DNA of 50,721 nt from Myxococcus llanfairpwllgwyngyllgogerychwyrndrobwllllantysiliogogogochensis. Its GTDB lineage: Bacteria; Myxococcota; Myxococcia; Myxococcales; Myxococcaceae. Positions 8,631 to 16,065 of the stretch are shown here, one piece after another. The first letter of the stretch is position 1. The number at the start of each line of letters is the position of its first letter. The notes under the pieces are model-generated. The model saw only the letters and a list, made by a program, of their open reading frames with translations, ran no database searches and was not told the DNA's origin. A program made the position numbers and the translations under genes. The stretch spans positions 1-50,721 of the forward strand of contig NZ_VIFM01000056.1 of NCBI RefSeq assembly GCF_006636215.1, in the 5' to 3' direction.

Positions 8631-8990
8631 ATGGAACAACGATTGGCCACCATCATTGGAAATGCAGTTCGCGCGGCGCGGCAGCGGCTGGAGCTCACCC
8701 AGGCCGACGTGGCCGAGCGCGTGGGAATCGCCACCGAGGTGTACGGGCGGCTGGAGCGCGGTCACATGCTCCCCAGCGTCCGCACGCTGAGGAAGCTGTG
8801 TCTGGTTCTCAACTGCTCGTCGGACGTGCTGCTCGGCATGTCTGGCGTGGAAGGCGCGCCCACGCTCGCCGAGGATCCTCCGGAGTACCGCGAGCGTCCC
8901 GAGGTGCGCCGCCTCTTGCGCACCGTGCGCAAGCTGGATGCGCCCCGGCTGCGGCTGTTGGGACAGGTCGCCAACGCACTTGAGACGTGA
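8631..8990 (+). CDS. XRE-family helix-turn-helix regulator
   Basis: The 119-residue product starts at ATG 8631. Residues about 5-65 form a Cro/cI-type HTH domain: helix 2 LTQADVAERVG, recognition helix IATEVYGRLERGHMLPS, then the scaffold helices VRTLRKLCLVL. The C-terminal 50 residues are short and Arg/Leu-rich with no known sensor domain. The upstream frame is open, but its residues look random, and no strong Shine-Dalgarno sequence precedes this ATG. The gene stands alone between a long non-coding stretch and the desaturase, so its targets cannot be read from context; autoregulation is common in this family. Confidence 0.85.
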   Translation: MEQRLATIIGNAVRAARQRLELTQADVAERVGIATEVYGRLERGHMLPSVRTLRKLCLVLNCSSDVLLGMSGVEGAPTLAEDPPEYRERPEVRRLLRTVRKLDAPRLRLLGQVANALET

Positions 8991-9191
8991 GCACCCGCAG
9001 CACGCCCGCGATACGCTGCTTCCATTCCGCATCCGTGGAAGACAGCGAACGCGGGCGGAATCAGCACCGGGGCGGGGTGGACCCGGGTTGAAACGGATTG
9101 AGGGGGACGACGCTGAAGGTTGCGCGTTTTCGCAAGCGCTTGGCGCATGGAATGAAGCGGCGAGGCAGGCGCGAGCCTACCTTCGGGCTTC

Positions 9192-10088
9192 ATGACTCGC
9201 CCCTCCCCCGCCCCCGCTCTCGACTTGCCGCAGCTCGCGGTACACGCGCTGTGGTGGGTGTGGTTCCCTTCCTTCCTGTTGAGCTGGGACCACCTGGGCC
9301 TCTGGGGTCGCGTGGGCATGTGCGCCGTCGGCTGGGCGGTGCTGTTCTGGAACTACGCCGTCCTGCACAACCACATGCACGTGTCCATGGCGCGCCCCCG
9401 GCTGGTGAACTGGGTCGTGTCCCGGACGCTGGGCCTGGCGTGCGGGTTCCCCTACCGGGGCTACTACATCCACCACTTCAACCATCACCGGTACAACGAT
9501 GGCCCGGGGGACTGGGGCCAGCGGCGGCCGGGTGAAGGCGCCCTGCGTTATTGCCTGCGCTCGGCGCTGACGCCGTGGTTCTGGCCGTTCGAGGCGGTGG
9601 CCAACGTCTGGCGGTGGGCCAAGAAGCGCAACCAGCGCACGGAGCTCGTCCTCGACTTCCTCGTCGTGGACGGGGGCATCCTGGCGGTCATCCTCTGGCG
9701 GCCGGCCCTGGGGCTGGCGTGGTGGGGGGTGCTGCTGGTGGGGCAGGTCTGCATCCACTGGCTCAACCTGGCGGCCCACTTCGAGACGGACTCCACCCAG
9801 CGGGGGGCCCTGGGCACCACGTCCACCTCCCGTCTGTACAACCTGTTCTTTTTCAATGCGGGTTATCACCAGGCCCACCATGTGAAGCCCCAGGTGCCCT
9901 GGCGGGAGCTGCCGGGGACGACCCAGGAGCTGGCGGGTGCCTCGCTGGTCAGGCCGGAGCTGGTGACTTCCCTGTCCCCCATCAATCCCTTCTGGGTGGC
10001 CAAGGTGGCGAAGCGCTATTCTGCCGAGCCGTGCGATCGGCAGACGGCGTCGACGATTACTTCAGGGACCCCCACGGCCGTTACCTAG
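9192..10088 (+). CDS. Membrane fatty-acid desaturase family protein
   Basis: The 298-residue product has several hydrophobic segments and the three histidine boxes of membrane di-iron desaturases: HNHMH at 59-63, HHFNHH at 94-99 and HQAHH at 226-230, plus H196 in NLAAHFE. It should introduce a double bond, or hydroxylate, an acyl or lipid substrate in the membrane; the exact substrate cannot be told. The Shine-Dalgarno sequence is weak. A 201-base leader separates it from the XRE gene. Its 3' end overlaps the likely start of the AraC-type regulator by 58 bases, suggesting coupled expression. Confidence 0.87.
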   Translation: MTRPSPAPALDLPQLAVHALWWVWFPSFLLSWDHLGLWGRVGMCAVGWAVLFWNYAVLHNHMHVSMARPRLVNWVVSRTLGLACGFPYRGYYIHHFNHHRYNDGPGDWGQRRPGEGALRYCLRSALTPWFWPFEAVANVWRWAKKRNQRTELVLDFLVVDGGILAVILWRPALGLAWWGVLLVGQVCIHWLNLAAHFETDSTQRGALGTTSTSRLYNLFFFNAGYHQAHHVKPQVPWRELPGTTQELAGASLVRPELVTSLSPINPFWVAKVAKRYSAEPCDRQTASTITSGTPTAVT

Positions 10089-10921
10089 TCGGGGAAGGCT
10101 TCCTGCACTGGTACGCCTCGGCGGACCTGTGCGGCTTCATTCTCTGGGGGCGCCCCTCGGAGAGCCATGTGCGCCGGCTGGTGCATGTGCTCGACGTGGA
10201 GCTGGCCCCCGCGGCGCCGCATGCGTCGCTGGTGGACGCGCGCCGGCTGGAGGCGGCGGACCCGGCGGCCTTCGCGGTGCTGGTGAAGTACATGCAAGCG
10301 CGTGAGAAGTCCTTCAGCACGTCCGTGCAGCGGCAGGCCCTGGTGCGTCCGGAGGGCGTGGCGGGCGCGGTGGTGGGCGGCTTCTACACGCTGCTGACAG
10401 GCGCCTATCCCAGCAAGGTGTTCACCGACCCGGCGAACGCGCTCGCGTGGTTGGGCCAGCCGGAGGGCCGGGCGGCGCCGCTGTTGTCCAAGCTGAATGA
10501 TCTGGTGGCGGAGGCCACCGGCCAGTCGCCGCTCTTGCGCGAGCTGCACCAGGCGATGCGCGGCAAGCTGCCGGACATCAACCTGTCGGACGTGGCCCGG
10601 GAGATGGGCATGTCCGAGCGCACGCTCCAGCGCCGGCTGAAGGAGGCCGGGACGTCCTTCCAGGCGGAGCTCAACGCCGTGCAGGTGCGCATGGCGCAGG
10701 CGCTCCTGCTGGAGACGGACATGAAGCTCACCGCTGTCGCGGTGGAGGTGGGCTGCGCGTCGCTGCAGCACTTCAGCAGCCTGTTCCGCAAGCTGGTGGG
10801 AGACTCCCCCAGCTCGTGGCGCGAGCGGCAGCAAGGCAAGACGTCCGCCGAGGCGAGCCCCGCGCTCGATGCCTCCGTCGCCGCACCGGAGCCCCGCCGC
10901 GACGGCTCCTCGGGCGAGTAG
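10031..10921 (+). CDS. AraC-family transcriptional regulator
   Basis: The 296-residue product starts at the best in-frame initiator, GTG 10031, which overlaps the desaturase gene by 58 bases. The C-terminal 100 residues are an AraC/XylS DNA-binding domain: first HTH INLSDVAREMGMSERTLQRRL, second HTH LTAVAVEVGCASLQHFSSLFRKLVGDSPSSWR. The N-terminal 180 residues are a mixed domain I do not recognise (HWYASADLCGFILWG, LVHVLDVELAP), somewhat like a STAS/SpoIIAA fold. Context suggests it controls the desaturase. The final codons (SSGE and the stop) lie in sequence resembling the end of the adjoining 76-bp repeat unit, so the C-terminus may have been reshaped by repeat expansion. Confidence 0.85.
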   Translation: MRSADGVDDYFRDPHGRYLVGEGFLHWYASADLCGFILWGRPSESHVRRLVHVLDVELAPAAPHASLVDARRLEAADPAAFAVLVKYMQAREKSFSTSVQRQALVRPEGVAGAVVGGFYTLLTGAYPSKVFTDPANALAWLGQPEGRAAPLLSKLNDLVAEATGQSPLLRELHQAMRGKLPDINLSDVAREMGMSERTLQRRLKEAGTSFQAELNAVQVRMAQALLLETDMKLTAVAVEVGCASLQHFSSLFRKLVGDSPSSWRERQQGKTSAEASPALDASVAAPEPRRDGSSGE

Positions 10922-11185
10922 CCGCGCCGAGGAGCGCGCTCAGCTCGGTCTCGGTCGAACATCCCCTCCGCGCGGGACCACACCCTCGGACACATCGCCG
11001 CGCCGAGGAGCCCGCTCAGCTCGGGTCCGGTCGAACATCCCCTCCGCGTGGGACCACACCCTCGGGCGAGTCGCCGCGCCGAGGAGCGCGCTCAGCTCGG
11101 TCTCGGTCGAACATCCCCTCCGCGTGGGACCACACCCTCGGGCAAGTCGCCGCGTTGAAGAGCCCGCTCAGCTCGGACTTGGACG
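10921..11185. repeat. 76-bp tandem repeat, three full units and a partial fourth
   Basis: Units begin with GCCGCG at 10921, 10997, 11073 and 11149, exactly 76 bases apart. Each contains GGAGC[GC]CGCTCAGCTCGG, then GTCGAACATCCCCTCCGCG, then GGGACCACACCCTCGG. Units 1-3 differ at only a few bases; unit 4 is cut after about 36 bases. The array fills the gap between two convergent genes. It touches the AraC stop (10919-10921) and supplies the kinase stop (11168-11170, within CGCTCAGCTCGG). The period is not a multiple of three, so it cannot encode a repeated peptide. Confidence 0.92.
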
Positions 11186-12517
11186 GTGCTCCGGAGTCGG
11201 GGGCGCCGACGGCAAGTGCAGCGTGAAGCACGCGCCGCCCTCCGGACGGTTCGCCACCGACAGCGTGCCACCGACGCGGGCCAGGTACTCGCGACACAGG
11301 GCCAGCCCCAGGCCGGTGCCCTTGCCGGGGGCCTTGGTGGTGAAGAAGGGCTCGAAGAGGCGCGACAACGCGGCCTCCGGAATGCCCGGCCCGTTGTCCT
11401 CCACCTCCAGTCGCACGCCTCCAGCTTCAGCGCGGGCTCGCAGGACGATGCGCGCGACGCGCGGAGGCTGTGCGGAGTCCACCGCGTCCGCCGCGTTGAG
11501 CAGCAGGTTCAACACCACCTGCACCAGGTGTCGCTGCCCCAGCCTCACGCGGCTCAGCTCCGGCGACAGCTCCCGCACCACCTGCCCCAGGCTCCGCAGC
11601 CGCACCGACGCGAGCCGCTCCGCCTCGTCCAGCGCATCGACCACGCCGCACGCCTCCTCCGTGTCCACCGAGTCCCGGGAGAAGCGGCGCAGGTCGGTGA
11701 CAATCTGCTGGATGCGCAGCACCCCCTGCTGCGTCTCCTCCAGCACGCGCCGCATCTCCTCCAGGTCCGGCATCGGCTCCTCGACGACGTCACCCAGGTA
11801 GCCCAGGTTGGACTTCACGTAGGCCAGCGGGTTGTTCACCTCGTGCGCCACACCCGCCGCCAGTCGCCCCACCAGCGCCAGCCGCTCCGTCTCCGCGCGA
11901 CTGACCTCCGCTTCCGCCCTCAACCGCTCACTGCGCGCCAGCCGCTCCAGCACCGCCAGCCGCTCCAGCACGGCCTCGCGCTCCGCGTCGCGCATGCGTT
12001 GAAACAGCTTCCCGCTGAAGACCGAAATCCAGGCCATGAAGAGGAAGACCGTCACCTGGCCAATGAGCTGTCGCTCCGAGCCGCCCGACAGCCACGACGC
12101 CAGCACCACGCCCACCAGCGTCAGGACGATGGACGCCCACACCGTCACCAAATCGCCCGGCGTGAAGACGGCGATGATGAGCGGCATCGCGAACAGCAGC
12201 GGGAACAGCGGACTCGCCAGGCCTCCGGTGAAGTGGATGTCCAGCGCGAGCGCGGCCAGGCTGAAGACGCCGCCCACGGTGCTGGCCCGCTGGGACGGCA
12301 GCCAGCGCGAGCCCGCCGCCAGGGCACACGCGACGAGGAGGGCGGCCCAGCCCACGTGGATCAACGCCACCTCGGGGACGAAGCCCCCGAACAGCAGCGG
12401 ATGCGTGGTCAGCGAGAGCAGCAGGACGCCCGCGGAGACGATGAAGCCCCTGCGCTTGAGCCGCAGATGGGTTTCGAGCTCGGAGGCCGAGGGACTGGGT
12501 ACGACGGGTAGATGCAC
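11168..12517 (-). CDS. Membrane sensor histidine kinase
   Basis: The 449-residue product starts at GTG 12517. About six hydrophobic segments (about 24-170) make an integral-membrane sensor with little periplasmic part. A short coiled coil (170-215) leads to the HisKA domain with the phospho-acceptor H225 in AAGVAHEVNNPLAY, then an HATPase domain with the N box (VVLNLLLNAADAV), G1 (VEDNGPGIP), F box (FEPFFTTK) and G2 (GKGTGLGL). It should autophosphorylate and signal to an unlinked response regulator, since none is adjacent. It starts 9 bases after the glutathione S-transferase stop, so it ends a three-gene operon. Its stop codon lies in the partial last unit of the 76-bp repeat. Confidence 0.92.
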   Translation of the reverse strand: MHLPVVPSPSASELETHLRLKRRGFIVSAGVLLLSLTTHPLLFGGFVPEVALIHVGWAALLVACALAAGSRWLPSQRASTVGGVFSLAALALDIHFTGGLASPLFPLLFAMPLIIAVFTPGDLVTVWASIVLTLVGVVLASWLSGGSERQLIGQVTVFLFMAWISVFSGKLFQRMRDAEREAVLERLAVLERLARSERLRAEAEVSRAETERLALVGRLAAGVAHEVNNPLAYVKSNLGYLGDVVEEPMPDLEEMRRVLEETQQGVLRIQQIVTDLRRFSRDSVDTEEACGVVDALDEAERLASVRLRSLGQVVRELSPELSRVRLGQRHLVQVVLNLLLNAADAVDSAQPPRVARIVLRARAEAGGVRLEVEDNGPGIPEAALSRLFEPFFTTKAPGKGTGLGLALCREYLARVGGTLSVANRPEGGACFTLHLPSAPPTPEHRPSPS

Positions 12518-12526
12518 GGAGCCGTC

Positions 12527-13132
12527 CTACTGCTGGGCGCGCTGCGCGGCGGGACGGGCCATCTGCCGCTCCACATAGGCGCGCAGGGCGGGGAAGTCCT
12601 CCAGGAGCCCCATGCCCCCACCCCAGTTGAGGATGGATGCCATCACCACGTCCGCCGCGGTGAAGCGCTCGCCCACCAGGAACGGTCGCCCCTTGAGCTT
12701 CTCCTCCAACATGCGGGCGATGTCCGTGAAGCGCTTCTTGCCCCGGTCGGCCTCGGCGGGCACGCGCTCGTGCTCCGGCAGGAAGCGGCTGTGCGCGGAG
12801 TACGCGGACAGGGGCGGCTCCATGGTGGCCATGCAGAACATCATCCACTGGTAGTACTCGGCGCGCTCCACGGTACCGAGCGCCGGAGCGAAGCCCTTGT
12901 CCGGGAACTTGTCGGCGACGTGCAGGAGAATCGCGGCCGACTCGAAGACCGCGTGTCCGTCATCCTCCAGCGCGGGCATGGAGCCCATGGGATGGACGCG
13001 CAGGTACTCGGGGCTCTTGTGCTCTCGCTGGAGCAGGTCCACCGGCACCAGCTCGTAGGGCACGCCCAGCTCCTCGAGCAACCAGCGGGGGCGGGTGGCG
13101 CGCGTGTGCTGAGCGAAATAGAGCTTCATCAT
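12527..13132 (-). CDS. Glutathione S-transferase family protein
   Basis: The 201-residue product begins MMKLYF at ATG 13132; the second ATG at 13129 is equally possible. The N-terminal thioredoxin-like half has RATRPRWLLEELGVPYE and the cis-Pro/glutathione-binding stretch GSMPALEDDGHAVFESAAIL. The C-terminal helical half has the GST N-capping region FLVGERFTAADVVMA. It should conjugate or bind glutathione-like thiols, probably in detoxification of reactive electrophiles, which fits the aldehyde dehydrogenases across the divergent promoter. Its ATG overlaps the stop of the PLD-like gene (ATGA), indicating translational coupling. Confidence 0.9.
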   Translation of the reverse strand: MMKLYFAQHTRATRPRWLLEELGVPYELVPVDLLQREHKSPEYLRVHPMGSMPALEDDGHAVFESAAILLHVADKFPDKGFAPALGTVERAEYYQWMMFCMATMEPPLSAYSAHSRFLPEHERVPAEADRGKKRFTDIARMLEEKLKGRPFLVGERFTAADVVMASILNWGGGMGLLEDFPALRAYVERQMARPAAQRAQQ

Positions 13133-13782
13133 CGTCGTCGGGACTCCGAGGTGTGTCGCTTGAGCCGGCGAGCCTTTCCGAGCTGCACGGCGCCGCGCGA
13201 GCTTCGCATCTCCCCCCTCCCCACGGGTGCGGGGATTATTGGATCCGGGCACACCGCGCGCAGCTTGCACCCCCTGCATTCGGCCCCGCTCCACACCGCC
13301 TCGTAGAGCGCCGTCACCCGGTCGATGACGTCGAAGTCCTCCGTCACGAACCCCAGTTCGAAATTGCGCACCGCGTCGCCCTTCGCGCCCAGGCCCGCGC
13401 CCGTGAGGTTGGCGCTCCCCAGGTACGCCCACGCCCCGTCCACGACGACCGCCTTGAAGTGCACGCGCGGGCAGACCTTCAGCTCCAGTCCCCCCGCCAC
13501 CAGCCGGGCCCGCTCGTCGAAGGCCGCGCGGAACGGACGGCTCGGCAGCTCCGCGTGCAAGAGCCGCAGCGACAGCCCTCGCGCCGACAGCCCATCCAAC
13601 ACCTCCACCAACGGAACGAAGCGCCCCTTCGACTCCACGTACATCGCCTTCACGTTCGCCGTCGCAATCCACACCGACTCGCGCGCGTGAAGCAGCTTCT
13701 CCAGCACCACCTCCCGATACAGCTCACTGCCGGACAGCAGTTCCGCCTGGATGGGACGCATGAAGGCCATCCTCACACACAT
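13129..13782 (-). CDS. PLD-like (single HKD) protein with C-terminal cysteine cluster
   Basis: I start it at ATG 13782, which has GGAGGG 8 bases upstream; an in-frame ATG at 13809 has no good ribosome site. The 217-residue product carries one HKD motif, H108-x-K110-x4-D115, followed by GSANLTG, as in phospholipase D/Nuc-type phosphodiesterases. Single-HKD proteins act as dimers, often as nucleases. The tail has three cysteines, C169-x2-C172-x5-C178, that could bind a metal or an Fe-S cluster, then a basic end. The stop overlaps the GST start. The gene faces the TetR gene across 93 bases holding three palindromic operators, so TetR may repress it too. Confidence 0.8.
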   Translation of the reverse strand: MCVRMAFMRPIQAELLSGSELYREVVLEKLLHARESVWIATANVKAMYVESKGRFVPLVEVLDGLSARGLSLRLLHAELPSRPFRAAFDERARLVAGGLELKVCPRVHFKAVVVDGAWAYLGSANLTGAGLGAKGDAVRNFELGFVTEDFDVIDRVTALYEAVWSGAECRGCKLRAVCPDPIIPAPVGRGEMRSSRGAVQLGKARRLKRHTSESRRR

Positions 13783-13826
13783 ACCTACCACCCTCCAGTC
13801 GGAGCCCATTGTCCGCCGCTGGAAAC

Positions 13827-13882
13827 TGACCTCCAGTCACTTGACGACTGACCTGGGGTCACCTAGCAATGACCCATGGTCA
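13827..13882. promoter_or_regulatory. Three phased TGAC-N5-GTCA palindromes (likely TetR operators)
   Basis: Palindromes lie at 13827-13839 (TGACCTCCAGTCA), 13849-13861 (TGACCTGGGGTCA) and 13870-13882 (TGACCCATGGTCA). Their centres are 22 and 21 bases apart, two helical turns, so bound dimers would lie on one face of the DNA. The third contains the TetR start codon. The array lies between the divergent PLD-like and TetR genes and fits autoregulation by TetR. Confidence 0.8.
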
Positions 13883-14556
13883 GCAATCCGGGGGTGAAGG
13901 GGGAGAGGGCGGCGCCTCAGCGGGCGCGCAAGGACGAGGACAAGGAAGCGCGACGTCGGCTGCTCCTGGATGAAGCGCTGGCGCTCTACGCGGCCACCTC
14001 CTACGCGGAGGTGAAGATGGCGGACGTGGCGGAGCGGGCCGGCCTCGCCAAGGGGACGGTGTTCCTCTACTTCCCGACCAAGGAGGCGCTGTTCCTGGCG
14101 CTGCTGGAGGACCTGCTCTTCTCCTGGTTCGCCCGACTGGATGCGCGGCTGTGTCAGTCGGACGCGCCGTGGACGGGCCCCTGGTTGGCCCGCTCGGTGG
14201 CCCAGTCGTTGGAGGCGGAGACCTCGCTCACGCGGCTGCTGGCGATGCTGCAGACGGTGCTGGAGCAGAACGTGTCCGTGGAGCAGGCGCGCCGGTTCAA
14301 GGAGCGGCTGCTGCAGGCCATGCTGCACATCGGCGCGCTGCTGGAGGCGCGGCTGGACTTCCTAAAGCCGGGTGAAGGCCCCCGGGTGCTCGTGCATCTG
14401 CACGCGCTGGTGACGGGCCTGCGGCAGATGGCGGACGTGGCGCCCGTGGCGCGCGAAGTCCTGGCGTCGCCGCACATGGCCCCCTTGCGAATCGACTTCA
14501 CCGCCGAGCTGACGGCGGCCCTCACCACCCTCTTGCGCGGGCTCGAGTCCCGCTGA
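13876..14556 (+). CDS. TetR-family transcriptional repressor
   Basis: The 226-residue product has an N-terminal TetR HTH at about 30-75: LLLDEALALYAATSYAEVKMADVAERAG, with recognition helix LAKGTVFLYFPTKEALF. The variable C-terminal ligand domain is helical. The ATG at 13876 lies inside the third of three TGAC-N5-GTCA palindromes, so bound repressor would block both transcription and translation starts. The gene leads two tandem aldehyde dehydrogenases (29 and 25 bases between genes), so the ligand may be an aldehyde or fatty-acid-like compound; that is inferred from context only. Confidence 0.92.
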   Translation: MVSNPGVKGERAAPQRARKDEDKEARRRLLLDEALALYAATSYAEVKMADVAERAGLAKGTVFLYFPTKEALFLALLEDLLFSWFARLDARLCQSDAPWTGPWLARSVAQSLEAETSLTRLLAMLQTVLEQNVSVEQARRFKERLLQAMLHIGALLEARLDFLKPGEGPRVLVHLHALVTGLRQMADVAPVAREVLASPHMAPLRIDFTAELTAALTTLLRGLESR

Positions 14557-14585
14557 AACACGTCACCACACCCCAGGAGCCAACC

Positions 14586-16040
14586 ATGCTGGAGCTCGTC
14601 CCCGTCGCCACCGAGTCGAAGCCCTCCGCGGACCTCGCGCGCATCCAGGCCGCCTTCCAGGCCCAGCGCGCGAATCGCTGGGTGATGTCCCGCACCACCA
14701 CGGCCGAGCGCGTCGCCCGGCTCAAGCGCCTGCGCGAGGCCATCATCGCCCGCCGCGATGAGCTGGCGGAGGCCATCCACCAGGACTTCCGCAAACCCGC
14801 GCTGGAGGTGGAGCTGACGGAAATCCACCCGACGCTGGAGGAGCTGAACCACACGGTGAAGCACCTGTCGTCGTGGATGAAGCCCACGCGGGTGGGCACG
14901 CCGATGCTGCTCGCGGGCTCCTCCGCGCACGTGCGCTACGAGGCGCGCGGCGTGGTGCTGGTGCTGGCCCCCTGGAACTATCCCTTCCAGCTCCTGATGG
15001 CGCCGCTCATCGCCGCCATCGCCGCGGGCAACACCGTCATCTGCAAGCCCAGCGAGAAGACGCCGCACACCGCGCGCTTCCTCTCGCGGCTGGTGCGCGA
15101 CGTCTTCCCGGAGAACGAGGTCGCGCTGTTCGAGGGCGGCGCGGAGACGGCGGAGGCGCTCCTGGAGCTGCCGTTCGACCACTTCTTCTTCACGGGCAAC
15201 CCGCGCATCGGCCGCAAGGTGATGGAGGCCGCGGCGAAGCACCTGGCCAGCGTGACGCTGGAACTGGGTGGCAAGTCACCGGCCATCGTCGACGAGACGG
15301 CGGACGTGCAGGCCGCGGCCGAGCGGCTCGCGTGGGGCAAGTTCATCAACGGCGGACAGACCTGTGTCGCCCCGGACTACGTCTTCGTTCACGAGTCCCG
15401 ACAGCAGGCCTTCATTGACGCGCTCAAGGCGGTCATCGCCCGCTTCTACGGCGCCACCGAGCCGGAGCGGCAGGCAAGCGCGGACTTCTCGCGCCTGGTG
15501 GACGCGACGGCGTGGCGGCGGGTGAAGGACCTGGTCGACCGGACGGTGGCGGCGGGCGCCAAGGTCGAGGTGGGCGGGGTGGCGGACGGGCCCTCGCGCT
15601 ACCTGGCGCCCACCGTGCTGACGGGCGTGACGGCGGACATGGCCATCATGGAGGGGGAAATCTTCGGGCCGGTGTTGCCGGTGATGACGTACCGCTCGCG
15701 CGACGAGGTGTACGCGCACATCCAGGGTGGGGAGAAGCCGCTGGCGCTCTACGTCTTCAGCCAGGACAAGCGGGCCATCGAGGACGTGTTCCGCAACACG
15801 ACCTCCGGAGGGGCGGTGGTGAACAACGTCCTCATCCACGTGGCGAACCCGAACCTGCCCTTCGGCGGGGTGGGAATGAGCGGCCTGGGGCACTACCACG
15901 GCGTCTACGGCTTCCGGACCTTCAGTCACGAGCGCGCCGTGTCGGTTCAATGGATGAAGTCGCTGGCGGCGGTGTTCTTCCCGCCGTACCGCGGAAAGGC
16001 GCAGGAGTGGGCCTCCCGCGCCAGCCGGCTGTTGGAGTAG
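14586..16040 (+). CDS. Aldehyde dehydrogenase, class 3-like, copy 1
   Basis: The 484-residue product has the length of class 3 (ALDH3, coniferyl/fatty aldehyde) enzymes. It oxidises aldehydes to acids with NAD(P)+. Visible residues are WNYPF (130-134), the cofactor stretch KPSEKTP, FFTGNPRIG, the general base E226 (LELGGK) and the nucleophile C260 (GGQTCVAP). The C-terminus has the conserved EIFGPVLPV and NPNLPFGGVGMSGLG blocks, and ends in a hydrophobic/basic tail as in membrane-associated fatty aldehyde dehydrogenases. An AGGAG lies before the ATG. It follows tetR by 29 bases and is followed by a paralogue, so the three probably form one operon. Confidence 0.93.
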   Translation: MLELVPVATESKPSADLARIQAAFQAQRANRWVMSRTTTAERVARLKRLREAIIARRDELAEAIHQDFRKPALEVELTEIHPTLEELNHTVKHLSSWMKPTRVGTPMLLAGSSAHVRYEARGVVLVLAPWNYPFQLLMAPLIAAIAAGNTVICKPSEKTPHTARFLSRLVRDVFPENEVALFEGGAETAEALLELPFDHFFFTGNPRIGRKVMEAAAKHLASVTLELGGKSPAIVDETADVQAAAERLAWGKFINGGQTCVAPDYVFVHESRQQAFIDALKAVIARFYGATEPERQASADFSRLVDATAWRRVKDLVDRTVAAGAKVEVGGVADGPSRYLAPTVLTGVTADMAIMEGEIFGPVLPVMTYRSRDEVYAHIQGGEKPLALYVFSQDKRAIEDVFRNTTSGGAVVNNVLIHVANPNLPFGGVGMSGLGHYHGVYGFRTFSHERAVSVQWMKSLAAVFFPPYRGKAQEWASRASRLLE

Positions 16041-16065
16041 GCCCCACACAGCCAGAGGAGCCGGG

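Noticed and set aside
10921..11185. The 76-bp repeat as a CRISPR array
   Set aside because: Whole units repeat end to end with no unique spacers, and no cas gene is nearby.
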